Source: DAOTXK01 sp034435395
GTDB taxonomy: Bacteria; Chloroflexota; Anaerolineae; Aggregatilineales; Ch27
Direction: 5' to 3'
DNA length: 42,291 bases
Assembly (NCBI GenBank): GCA_034435395.1
Contig: DAOTXK010000394.1
Location: forward strand, 1-42,291
In this document: piece after piece, positions 16,201-23,450 of the stretch
How positions within the stretch are numbered: the first letter of the stretch is position 1
How the letters are laid out: each line of letters begins with the position of its first letter
Translations under genes and position numbers: made by a program
Notes under the pieces: model-generated
What the model was told of the DNA's origin: nothing
Databases searched by the model: none
The model's input: only the letters and a program-made list of their open reading frames with translations

Positions 16201-17095
16201 GGAGCAGCTGGACGGGGTCGGCCTGCAGAGGCCAGTGCGCGCGGACGAATTCCGCCGGGCTGGCCCCCTCATCCCAGTCGACCAGCCGCAGGAAGACCGG
16301 CAGCGGTGACGCGCCCGGCCTGGCCTGATACGCCCGCGCCGCCTCGGCCGCCAGGTGTAGCAGGACGGCTGTCTTGCCTGAACTCGGCGGCCCCACCAGG
16401 ACAAATCGGGGGTAGGCGTCCACCACTTCCCGGATACCGGCGAATTTGAGGCGGAGGGGGAAGGCGGCGGCCTCGTCCCCCCCGCCTGACCAGACCTCGA
16501 ACAGACCCTCAGTGAGCAACTCGCCTTCCAGGCCGGGCCGCGGGCGATCAGCTTCTCCGGGGGCCGATTCCTCCCCCGGCAGCGTCGCATAGGCCAGCGA
16601 GTCCTCCTGCTCGACGAGTTCAGCCAGCAGGCTGGTCAGGTATTGCGCTTCCGCGTCCGGCACGGCGCTGATGTGCGCAGGCCCGTTCTCCTGCAAAATG
16701 GCGTCCACCAGCTTCCCCAGCTGGTCCCGGTACTCCTTCTCCTGCTGCCAGGCGCTGAAGTCAATGGGCTGCTGCCGCTTGAGCGCGGTCGGCCACTGAG
16801 CCTCTGGGATGGGGCGCAGCAACACCGGAAAGATCGGACGCCGCATCCGGCTGGCTGCCGCCAGTTCGCACCGGCAGTATCTGGCGGCGGCGTACTCCGG
16901 GCTGAGCACCACCATCATCGCCGCGCATCGGTCAACGGCATCCTGGACAGCCCGCGCCCAGCCCTCGCCCGGCCTGACATCCAGCCGATCCGCCCACAGG
17001 TTGACGCCCATGTTTTTCAGATCAGCGGCCAGGCGGACGGCAAAGCCGATGTCCCCGGCATAATAACTGAGGAAAATATGTCCCGGACTGCCCAC
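13247..17095 (-). CDS. TIR - NACHT - HEAT-repeat NLR-like protein
   Basis: Large STAND-type protein of 1282 aa. Numbered from GTG 17095: TIR at about 5-135 with Cys74 and Glu77 (YCRCE); NACHT-type NTPase with Walker A GPPSSGKT (235-242) and Walker B ILFLDGLSE (Asp308; Ser311 replaces the Asp of the canonical DGLDE); then HEAT repeats at about 590-880. A low-complexity acidic linker (about 880-1050, with DDDEEDE) separates a second HEAT block to the C-terminus (SVPGIIRALSDRKDLVREAAAEALGGLG and similar). GTG 17095 is chosen because GGAGG lies 6 bases upstream; GTG 17131 would add 12 residues without a good site. A LexA-type box lies 87 bases upstream. Probably a sensor-effector conflict protein. 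Confidence 0.88.
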   Translation of the reverse strand: MGSPGHIFLSYYAGDIGFAVRLAADLKNMGVNLWADRLDVRPGEGWARAVQDAVDRCAAMMVVLSPEYAAARYCRCELAAASRMRRPIFPVLLRPIPEAQWPTALKRQQPIDFSAWQQEKEYRDQLGKLVDAILQENGPAHISAVPDAEAQYLTSLLAELVEQEDSLAYATLPGEESAPGEADRPRPGLEGELLTEGLFEVWSGGGDEAAAFPLRLKFAGIREVVDAYPRFVLVGPPSSGKTAVLLHLAAEAARAYQARPGASPLPVFLRLVDWDEGASPAEFVRAHWPLQADPVQLLREGQAILFLDGLSETGPSAILARRLRAWLHGEDAPQRLVVTCRRADYWGDFLLDLPTVQAAPPDPLAIRKVMARALGEERARRALGPASPGVGMGVPDALVPPWLVRHPYLLAGFALAGMSALQEAAATSVGGLLKRLVGELWEAQRATAGVSFDELAAGLSGFAYAMIADNMPVYAPYDYACQHLGSVHLLSPENSSRFLQVENGTVRFVHHPVRNYFAALKLAGEAWQSRLARPEFDQRGTRYPQPWDEAVIILAGLAPEPDAVARQIAAVDPYLALECLIDGVSVTGHTHAHIVSQLQRAAEDAGSDGQVAAARLLAAIRHESALPMLLDAMRRGTWPLRQAATAIMREIAPPPLPGLTETLHRLDQKMRDVTAVGLRQLGESALPTLLQLIRDDDWFIRRSAAWALGEIGDKAAVPALVEALYDEENLVIADAAMALGWVRDAEALPWLRQLLHHQNWRVRKAGASALIWMGPPGIQGMLQEVGGLSSDGRRLVIEALKSTPDPTVLAALLEATVSDDVEVRGAAVEALENAEGDVVVKRLIECLADTTRPRSTRQRICDLAASILEATGRSDALAAVERWRQGTPTPPDNDSSSGETSAQRARKRLKDMTTSQRAWLALPSGAEGGGEAETQAGQAATAPTDQDIRDTADALPLVSEASDDDEEDEKARPQAARTPLAGEEALDGLIRALDETATVPDAAAPAEPEAAAEQPVPAAGPAPGALEKEGQAGRREILLELLASLHHDDWAVRQESAKALREYAELWRDTHDPPVVQRLIAALDDPDWVVRWAVAEALAWVRDRSAGEALRARLDDASWLVRVAVIRALLEINDQPSVPGIIRALSDRKDLVREAAAEALGGLGDPAAVPALIAALNDPAPSVRLAAVEAMGKLRDPAAVPALATALRQGEITIRWAAAAALGRIAVAEAVPALIAGLQDEDGPSWEDKPVCEVAAEALTGIGTAEALLAVEQWRSQHVARA

Positions 17096-17181
17096 CCCTT
17101 CCCTCCAACCGCTGGGACACGTCCCGGTCACCGCTGACCGGACGACCGATCCGCCACCGCCAACCTGACAGTTCCCTTAAG

Positions 17182-17195
17182 TGAACATATGTTCA
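17182..17195. promoter_or_regulatory. LexA/SOS-box-like 14-bp palindrome
   Basis: TGAACATATGTTCA is a perfect palindrome containing GAAC-ATAT-GTTC, the core of the Gram-positive LexA (DinR) operator. It lies at about +26 to +39 from the TATAAT -10 element at 17228-17233 and 87 bases before the TIR-NACHT-HEAT start, where a repressor could block initiation or elongation. Confidence 0.6.
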
Positions 17196-17227
17196 GGTAT
17201 AGTTAAAAGGCGCTAACTCTAGCCTTT

Positions 17228-17233
17228 ATTATA
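17228..17233 (-). promoter_or_regulatory. -10 element before the TIR-NACHT-HEAT gene
   Basis: Perfect TATAAT on the minus strand in an AT-rich intergenic stretch. The -35 region at 16-17 bases (TTGCGT/CTTGCG) is poor, so the promoter may need an activator or an alternative contact. Predicted start is near 17221. Confidence 0.5.
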
Positions 17234-17403
17234 CGTCATCTAAGCAACCACGCAAGTTATACATTCCTTTTGTAACAATATTGTTTCGCCGGGAACCGCA
17301 GGCCCAGGCCCACCGCCCCAGCGCGGGCGTTCAACACGGGCTGCCGCTGACGCCAGAAGCCCCCAGATTTCCTGCCAGCGGTTCTCAGCCCCTCGGGGCG
17401 CGA

Positions 17404-17439
17404 TGGAAAACAGGCCCCACCCTGAAACGGACGGTGGAG
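17404..17439 (-). terminator. Weak terminator after the TIR-TM-ATPase gene
   Basis: CTCCACC (17439-17433) pairs with GGTGGGG (17421-17415, one G-U pair) immediately after the stop codon; TTTT follows at 17410-17407. The intervening bases weaken it. It is consistent with a transcript break before the separately promoted TIR-NACHT-HEAT gene. Confidence 0.35.
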
Positions 17440-20400
17440 CTACACCTGCTGCGCGACCCATTGCCTCACCAGCGGGATTTCAATCTCGTACAACAGCCCA
17501 TCCGGGCACAGGTGGATGACCCGGCGTTTGAGCAGCCCCTGGCCGCCGGGGCCGTTGATCTGGTCCATGGTCAGGCTGGCCGGCCCGTTCGCCAGCGCCG
17601 TCAGTATGGCGCGCCCTTCCTCCCCGGCGTCCTCCCAGATGTTCATAAAATACATGCGGTCCACGTCGAACACTCTGGGCAGCACTTCATCCAGGACACC
17701 CCTATCGATGCGTTTCAGGTTCCGGGTATTGGCCACGTCAATGATCTTGGAGCAGACCGCCTGAACCAGGTACGGCTGGCGGTGGGTGAGATGGATGATC
17801 GCCGCCACGACCTCGTCATCGTAGTCCGGCATATCGCCCGCCTCCGGGTTCGGGTGGCGGATCAGGTCCTCGGCGGCCTCGGCGCTCAGATAACTGATCT
17901 CAATGGCCTGGGCGCTGATGAAGTAAGAGGCCGCATTCGGGCCGAGCGCTTCCAGCGATTCGCCGCCGCAGAACAGGAACAGCAGATGCTCGCTGTGCTG
18001 CATCATATGCCGCAGGTAGTCCAGCACCTTCACCGTGAGCTCGCCCGCGATGAGGGAGCCGCCGATCTTCTCAAACTCGTCAATGGTGATTAACAGAACC
18101 TGTTGGTCGAGCAGCGGGACGATATCGTCCTCTATCCAGGTGCTGATGGTGGTGTAGGGATAAACTTCGTACTGAGCCAGATCGGGCCGCCGGATTCGTT
18201 TGCCCCGCGTTTGCCGCCTCATCTGAACGTAGATCGCGCGCGCCATCGAATAAAAGAAGCTGGCATCACTCTGGCGGGCGATGGGTTCCTGCGCGTCAAA
18301 GAACACCGGGATGTAATTGCCCCGGCCTTGCAGCAAATTCTGAAGCTGCAACAGGAAGCTGGTTTTCCCCATCCGCCGGGGGCCATGCAGGACCAGGGTG
18401 GGCCGGGTATCGCCGCGCAGCTTATCCACAATCGCCTGCGCCAGATCGATGCGCCCCTTAAACAGCGCGGCATTCTTGGGCTGGATTGGATTGCCAACGA
18501 TGTAGGGATTGCTGTACATCGTCTGATCGATGTCGCGTCCCTGGCTCAGGTATTCATCCAGGATGGTGCTGATCCGCTGCACCGACTCGGCCCACTCGCG
18601 CGGCTCCCGGGTCACGTAGCGGGTGTGCAGGCTGTTCCGCAACTGGTTGCTTTTATCCTGGGCGTCAATCAACGTCTGCCGGTGATGATAGGTCCCCTGC
18701 GGCAGGGCCAGCGCGGCCCGCGTATCATTGCCGATGGACAGCAGCGCCTGTACGGTGTCCTCGATCATCGGCCCCAGGCTGTCCCCGGAGATCGTCAGCT
18801 CCACCAGCCGCTGCTCCAGCTCGGCAATGGCCGTTATGCTGTCTATCCCCTTCAGCACCTCACTCAACTGGGTCGCTGCCGCCGCCACATAGCGTGTATC
18901 CAGTTCCTGGATGAACTCCAGGTGTTCAATCAGCCGGTGGGTGATCAGGTGCCAGGGATTACGGTGCTCGGTCACCTCTCCGTCGAGGGCCGGCCAGGTC
19001 GCGGGCTGGCTGTTGGCCAGGATTTGCAGCCGGCCTATTTCGCGCCCCAGCAGCGCCTGACGCTCCTCATAGTCGGTGGTCAGCAGTTGATGATTGATCA
19101 GCCCTGTCTCCAGGATCGATCGATACCATCGACACTCGGTGGCAGGAAAGGGGGGAGATTGCGGCTCCAGCCGGCGGACCAGTTCCACAATCGTCGTCAC
19201 CTGCCGAAGCGTCTCCTGAATCGTCTGCCGGAGGCTTTCGTCATGTGTCGGGAAGGGGAGGACGGGCGGCATCTGGGCGGCCACCGCTGCCACGGCTTCA
19301 TACGCGGCCCAGTACCCGGCCACGTCCTCCGGGCGGATGGCCCGCTCAACCAGCCGGATCACGTGCCGCAGCGCCTGAGTCTGCGGCTCCCCGGACGCCC
19401 GCCGACCCCGCGCGTTTTCCTTCCCCATCGGCGGCAACTGCCCCAACAGCGCCGCATACGCCCGCAGGCGGTCGATGGTGGTCTCGCTGCGCTGCGCAGC
19501 CTGGAGCGACGCCTGAATCGATACCTGGTCGCCAGGAATGAGTTCATCCAGTTCAGGGATTCCCAGCACTTCTTCCAGCCGGTCGGCCTGCAACAGCTTT
19601 TCCAGGCCAACGGCGCGGACGATGCGCCGGTACTGGTCGCGCCGAGGGCCGCTGCTGACGTGCGCGTTGAAGCGCTCCAGCGATAGGTCGTGGGCTGCCA
19701 GGGTTTGCATCGCCGCTGTCGCCCCCAGGGGCATCAGGGCCAGGGGTTCATCCAACAGGGTCAGCAGGGAGGCGGCGAGGTCATCAATCGCCCGGCCCGC
19801 GGCCAGTTGCTCCTGCAGGCGCCGGTGAAGCCGGGCCACCCGGAACGAAAGCCAGGGCCAGAGCAACAACCGTTTCTGGCCCACCCCATAACCCAGCAAC
19901 AGCAACAGGGCGACCAGGACGTAGTCGAAAGGCCCAGGACCCCGGATGTACAGGTAGCTCACGAACAGCACCGCTTCCAGGCCGAGTAAGATGGTGATAG
20001 AAACGGCCTGGCGACGGCAGAGCGTAAAAATCACCGAGGTCACCAGAAATATCCCCAGGGGGCCGAGCCGCAGCGATACCAGCGGCACCTCCGACAGCAG
20101 GCTGGACAGGTCCCCGGCGGGAAGCAAACCGGAGTTGACGATGGTGCCAGCGATGACGCCGACGATGATCGCCAGCACCGTGGCGATGGTGCTCACCTGG
20201 CTGTCCCGATCGGGCGCTTTCGCCCCCGTCGTTCCCCGGCGGGAACCGCTCCCCGACGCCGGGGCTGCGCCGCCGGGGGATTGGGGCGGGTGGGCCGCGG
20301 TCACCTGATACAGTCTCGCCATCAGCCGCGCCACTGCCTCCGGCGTCGGGCCAGCGGTGAAATCCACGTATGGATAATGGCTGAGGGATTCGGGGATTCG

Positions 20401-20676
20401 GGTTTTGGGGTGGAGCAGCACCGGGATGATCGGCTTGCCCTGCTGGGCGGCCTTGGCGCACTCCCATTGGCACCATTCGGAGTCGACCGACTCGGGAGTC
20501 AGCACATACACCAGCGCCTGTGACTTCTCAATGGCGGACAAGACCTGTTGCCGCCAGCTCTGCCCCGGCAGCAACCACAGGTCGAACAGGACTTCATGCC
20601 CGGCGGAGTCCAGCACATTGACCAGGTCACGGACCGCATCGCGATCAACATTAGAATGAGAGATAAAAAGACGCAT
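17440..20676 (-). CDS. TIR - transmembrane - STAND-type ATPase
   Basis: The 1078-aa protein opens with a TIR domain (MRLFISHSNVDRD; Cys69 and Glu72 in EWCQWE) closely resembling that of the TIR-SUMF1 gene, including a shared DF..GPTPEAV stretch. A Pro/Gly-rich linker leads to about four membrane helices (roughly 160-270). A long, mainly helical region (about 280-720) has no recognised family. The C-terminal third is a P-loop ATPase: NPYIVGNPI...FKGR entry motif, Walker A GPRRMGKTS (765-773), Walker B LLITIDEFE (Asp866, Glu867), then a winged-helix-like tail. This is the archaeal-type/AAA_16-like STAND group. A membrane-anchored signalling NTPase with TIR effector is the likely reading; the trigger is unknown. 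Confidence 0.85.
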   Translation of the reverse strand: MRLFISHSNVDRDAVRDLVNVLDSAGHEVLFDLWLLPGQSWRQQVLSAIEKSQALVYVLTPESVDSEWCQWECAKAAQQGKPIIPVLLHPKTRIPESLSHYPYVDFTAGPTPEAVARLMARLYQVTAAHPPQSPGGAAPASGSGSRRGTTGAKAPDRDSQVSTIATVLAIIVGVIAGTIVNSGLLPAGDLSSLLSEVPLVSLRLGPLGIFLVTSVIFTLCRRQAVSITILLGLEAVLFVSYLYIRGPGPFDYVLVALLLLLGYGVGQKRLLLWPWLSFRVARLHRRLQEQLAAGRAIDDLAASLLTLLDEPLALMPLGATAAMQTLAAHDLSLERFNAHVSSGPRRDQYRRIVRAVGLEKLLQADRLEEVLGIPELDELIPGDQVSIQASLQAAQRSETTIDRLRAYAALLGQLPPMGKENARGRRASGEPQTQALRHVIRLVERAIRPEDVAGYWAAYEAVAAVAAQMPPVLPFPTHDESLRQTIQETLRQVTTIVELVRRLEPQSPPFPATECRWYRSILETGLINHQLLTTDYEERQALLGREIGRLQILANSQPATWPALDGEVTEHRNPWHLITHRLIEHLEFIQELDTRYVAAAATQLSEVLKGIDSITAIAELEQRLVELTISGDSLGPMIEDTVQALLSIGNDTRAALALPQGTYHHRQTLIDAQDKSNQLRNSLHTRYVTREPREWAESVQRISTILDEYLSQGRDIDQTMYSNPYIVGNPIQPKNAALFKGRIDLAQAIVDKLRGDTRPTLVLHGPRRMGKTSFLLQLQNLLQGRGNYIPVFFDAQEPIARQSDASFFYSMARAIYVQMRRQTRGKRIRRPDLAQYEVYPYTTISTWIEDDIVPLLDQQVLLITIDEFEKIGGSLIAGELTVKVLDYLRHMMQHSEHLLFLFCGGESLEALGPNAASYFISAQAIEISYLSAEAAEDLIRHPNPEAGDMPDYDDEVVAAIIHLTHRQPYLVQAVCSKIIDVANTRNLKRIDRGVLDEVLPRVFDVDRMYFMNIWEDAGEEGRAILTALANGPASLTMDQINGPGGQGLLKRRVIHLCPDGLLYEIEIPLVRQWVAQQV

Positions 20677-20748
20677 GTTTTCGCCAGTCAGCCATCGGCC
20701 CCAGGCGGCTATGGAGGTTGCGTCGTCCGTCGGCCCCAGTGAAGGCCC

Positions 20749-22773
20749 TCACGCCATCTCGACTGACACAATAAAATCGGCAAACGCCTTACAGAAAACG
20801 TCCCCGGACGGGTTCAACACCCCCCGCCGCTTCAGCCCGTCCCACACCTCTCGCGGCACCGGGCCAGCCGACACGATGCCCAGCACCTCTTGCACCGCGT
20901 TTTTCTGAGCCTTCGTCAGGCGATTCCAGATGCCCTGGAAGATCGGGCGCGCCTGGTAGGCATATCGCCGGCGAATCTGGGCCTCATCCCAGCCCCGGTC
21001 GCGCGCCTCCCACACCAGCGAGCCTGCCAGCTGGGTCAGGTTGGGATGCCCCCCGGCCAGCTGACCCACCAGCGCGATCTCCTGTGGCTGGGCCTCCCGC
21101 CCGCCGCGCCGGTACGCGCCCTTCACCAGCCCCACCCACTCCGCCTGGGGCATCAAACCCAGGTAGGTGGTTTCGAAAATGTTGTAGAAGGGCGAGCTAA
21201 GTCCCCCGCTGGCGGTCAACTCGCTCAACTCGTGGGCGGTGGCGACGACCATCCCCAACCGGGCCATCGAGCCGGAGGAACGCAACTGCTCGATCAGATC
21301 GTCCAGCTCCGGGTGAGCCATCACATTTTCCCACTCATCCAGGCACAGCACCAGCCGCACCTGATCGATCTCGGCCAGTTCCTCAAACTCCTCGGCCATC
21401 ACGTGGAGCTGGCCGTCGTACTTCTCGTCCCAGAGGTCGCGCCCCAATTGCTGGGCGATGCCCCGTCGCAGCAGGCGCATCACCCCGGCGATGGTATGGG
21501 CGCGCACGTCCATCATGTCCATGTAGACCACCGCCCAACTGCAATGGCCGGGGAACAGCCGGGGATACCGCTTGGCCACATAGTTGAGCAGCGACGTTTT
21601 GCCCATGCGGCGGTTGGCCACCACCGAGACCGACTGGAGTTCGCCGCCCAGACGCCCGCTGATCAGGCTTAACGCCTCGCGCCGCCCGACAAACAGGTCT
21701 TCCCGGACCGCGCCGCCAAAAACAAACGGGGTAGTTTGAGGAGTCACGTCCGTAACCTTCGGGGTGAAGATAGCGGTTCCGTTGGCCGGGCCGGCCGCCG
21801 TGGAACCCAGCGAACGTAAATGCTCACACAGTCTCGCCCCTTCCGACTGCCAGTCCTTGTACAGCTCGATCCGCCGCAACTCGCGGATGCCGTTATGAAA
21901 CCGGACATCAGGGTGCAGCCGCACCGGAACCACCGCCTTATGGACATCATGGGCAAAGGCGACTTCGTCATGCATCCGGGCCGAGCGATCCGTGGCCTGG
22001 GACATCAGCGCCACCACGAAGTCCGCCCGTCGAATCGCCTGCTCGTGCCTGACGTCAAAGCCATCACCGTTCTGGCCCCCGGCCTGCACCGGCCAGACTT
22101 TGAAGCCGCGTTGCCGCAGCAGCGAGGCCAGCACCTGAGCCTGTCCGGCGTCGCTGGCGCTGCAACTGATGAATACCTTCTCTGACCCCGGCGCTACCGA
22201 CGGGACTGCCGGATACACCGCCGGTTTCAGGGGAATGTACACCCTTACCCCTGGCTGAAGCCTGACCGTCAGCGGCGGGCGCGTTTCGTACGCCTCGTGC
22301 CGGGCGTTGATCAGGCATTCCTGGTGACGCCATTTCCGGCTGTATTGGAAGGTCACCCCCCCTTGCTCATTGGTCCGCCTGGAAATCGCCTCCTCCAACA
22401 CCAGCGTGACCAGCGCCCCACTGACCGGCATGGTCACGTCGGCGTCGTGGTGGACCATCACGGTCAACGTGCACCGGTCATCGGCGCTGCCCGTCACATC
22501 GCGGTAGGAAAGTACGATCAACAGCAGGATGAGGCCGAAGGACATCACCATCGCCACCAGCACAATGGCGAAAAGCTGGTTGGGGGTTAAGCGGCTCAAA
22601 TAGGCCAGCAGCGCGCTAAAGCTCCCTTGAGGAAACAAAAAAGCCAGCGTAAACAGGCCCGCCAGCACGAGAAAAGCGGCCAGGGCCACAAACTCCTTGA
22701 ACCGATTGGCAAACTCTATCAAGGGGCCTAAAAATTCCGCCAACTTCCTGATGATTTCGAACAACCGGTACAT
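20749..22773 (-). CDS. Transmembrane - Ig-like - TIR - STAND ATPase
   Basis: The 674-aa protein (ATG 22773, preceded by AAGGG; a GTG three codons earlier is possible) starts with two membrane helices (about 29-49 and 65-89). A beta-rich carboxypeptidase-regulatory/Ig-like module follows (about 102-190), then TIR-like residues 198-325 (EKVFISCSASDAGQAQ) with Glu270 in HDEVAFA but no Cys three residues before it. A P-loop ATPase follows: FVFGGAVREDLFVGR, Walker A ANRRMGKTS (386-394), Walker B VLCLDEWENV (Asp479, Glu480), and a winged-helix-like C-terminus. The ATPase is of the same type as the next gene's, but the domain order differs. The gap to that gene is 72 bases, so co-transcription is likely. 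Confidence 0.83.
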   Translation of the reverse strand: MYRLFEIIRKLAEFLGPLIEFANRFKEFVALAAFLVLAGLFTLAFLFPQGSFSALLAYLSRLTPNQLFAIVLVAMVMSFGLILLLIVLSYRDVTGSADDRCTLTVMVHHDADVTMPVSGALVTLVLEEAISRRTNEQGGVTFQYSRKWRHQECLINARHEAYETRPPLTVRLQPGVRVYIPLKPAVYPAVPSVAPGSEKVFISCSASDAGQAQVLASLLRQRGFKVWPVQAGGQNGDGFDVRHEQAIRRADFVVALMSQATDRSARMHDEVAFAHDVHKAVVPVRLHPDVRFHNGIRELRRIELYKDWQSEGARLCEHLRSLGSTAAGPANGTAIFTPKVTDVTPQTTPFVFGGAVREDLFVGRREALSLISGRLGGELQSVSVVANRRMGKTSLLNYVAKRYPRLFPGHCSWAVVYMDMMDVRAHTIAGVMRLLRRGIAQQLGRDLWDEKYDGQLHVMAEEFEELAEIDQVRLVLCLDEWENVMAHPELDDLIEQLRSSGSMARLGMVVATAHELSELTASGGLSSPFYNIFETTYLGLMPQAEWVGLVKGAYRRGGREAQPQEIALVGQLAGGHPNLTQLAGSLVWEARDRGWDEAQIRRRYAYQARPIFQGIWNRLTKAQKNAVQEVLGIVSAGPVPREVWDGLKRRGVLNPSGDVFCKAFADFIVSVEMA

Positions 22774-22970
22774 CGCTTGCACCCTTCGATAAGTGGGTTA
22801 ACTGGCGCAGGCGCTGTGCTCCATGAATAGGCGCGGTTCGCGGGCCTATACAGGTCTTACAAAAATGAGAGGGTTTGCCGCCGATGATTTCTAACCAAAC
22901 TGTAATAAGTTTATACGAACTTGCCCGGCGAGTCTACTAAAAGTTACGAATCCGAAATAAAATCTAATAT

Positions 22971-22993
22971 TCTGTTAGAGAGCCTCTAACAGA
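22971..22993. repeat. 23-bp perfect inverted repeat upstream of the TIR cluster
   Basis: TCTGTTAGAG and CTCTAACAGA are exact reverse complements separated by AGC. It lies about 56 bases upstream of the TATAAA -10 candidate for the first TIR gene. There is no T-run on either side strong enough for a terminator, so a regulator operator is the better reading. Confidence 0.55.
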
Positions 22994-23376
22994 GAAGAAA
23001 CAGGGTCATATTATATCCTTCTGATAGGTGTCGTTACGCCGGCCAGCGGGCGGAGCCTGTCCGGGTTTGGACACTCCCGGCGAATCGGCGGGGCTGCCGG
23101 ATGAACGGCGAGGAGGGGTGAGCGCCCAGGGGGCAAACGCGGCCAGGGGCCAGCCCCCTCAAACAAGCCCTGAACCGTCCATCCGGCGAATGAAGACAAC
23201 CGTAAGAAATGCCCACTGGCCAGCCTGATCGTGTTCTTCGAACCCTGCTAAACTTGGGGAAGTCTCTCCCGACGCCTGGCCCGCTGCCCGGCGGTATCAC
23301 TGACCAGGGACCGTCGATCATGACCGACTCAAACGATCTCCCCTCCGGTGATGGTTGGCGGCCCCCGGCTGGCCGG

Positions 23377-23419
23377 GCCAGGGGACCCTGGCGGTCCATC
23401 AGGCAGGGACGGGTGCCTG
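23377..23419 (+). promoter_or_regulatory. Stacked hairpins in the EamA gene leader
   Basis: GCCAG/CTGGC (23377-23392) and CAGGCA/TGCCTG (23400-23419) are perfect stems, the second followed by TCTCTTT. The first competes with an alternative CTGGCC/GGCCAG pairing just upstream. This gives mutually exclusive folds 30-75 bases before the start codon. No known riboswitch core was matched. Confidence 0.3.
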
Positions 23420-23450
23420 TCTCTTTACCGCTCCTATATGGGAGGAAGCG

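Larger units (their letters stand above)
22774..23450. other. Divergent intergenic region, TIR cluster / EamA gene
   Basis: About 680 bases between divergently transcribed genes. The left half (22780-23030) is AT-rich and holds a TATAAA -10 candidate for the TIR genes (minus, 22915-22910) and a perfect inverted repeat at 22971-22993. The right half is GC-rich and contains overlapping hairpins just before the EamA start. No convincing coding frame or known RNA family was recognised. Confidence 0.5.

Noticed and set aside
11238..22773. The TIR cluster as a recently acquired mobile island
   Set aside because: No integrase, transposase, tRNA-flanking repeat or clear composition break in the coding sequences was seen; transfer cannot be argued from this window.
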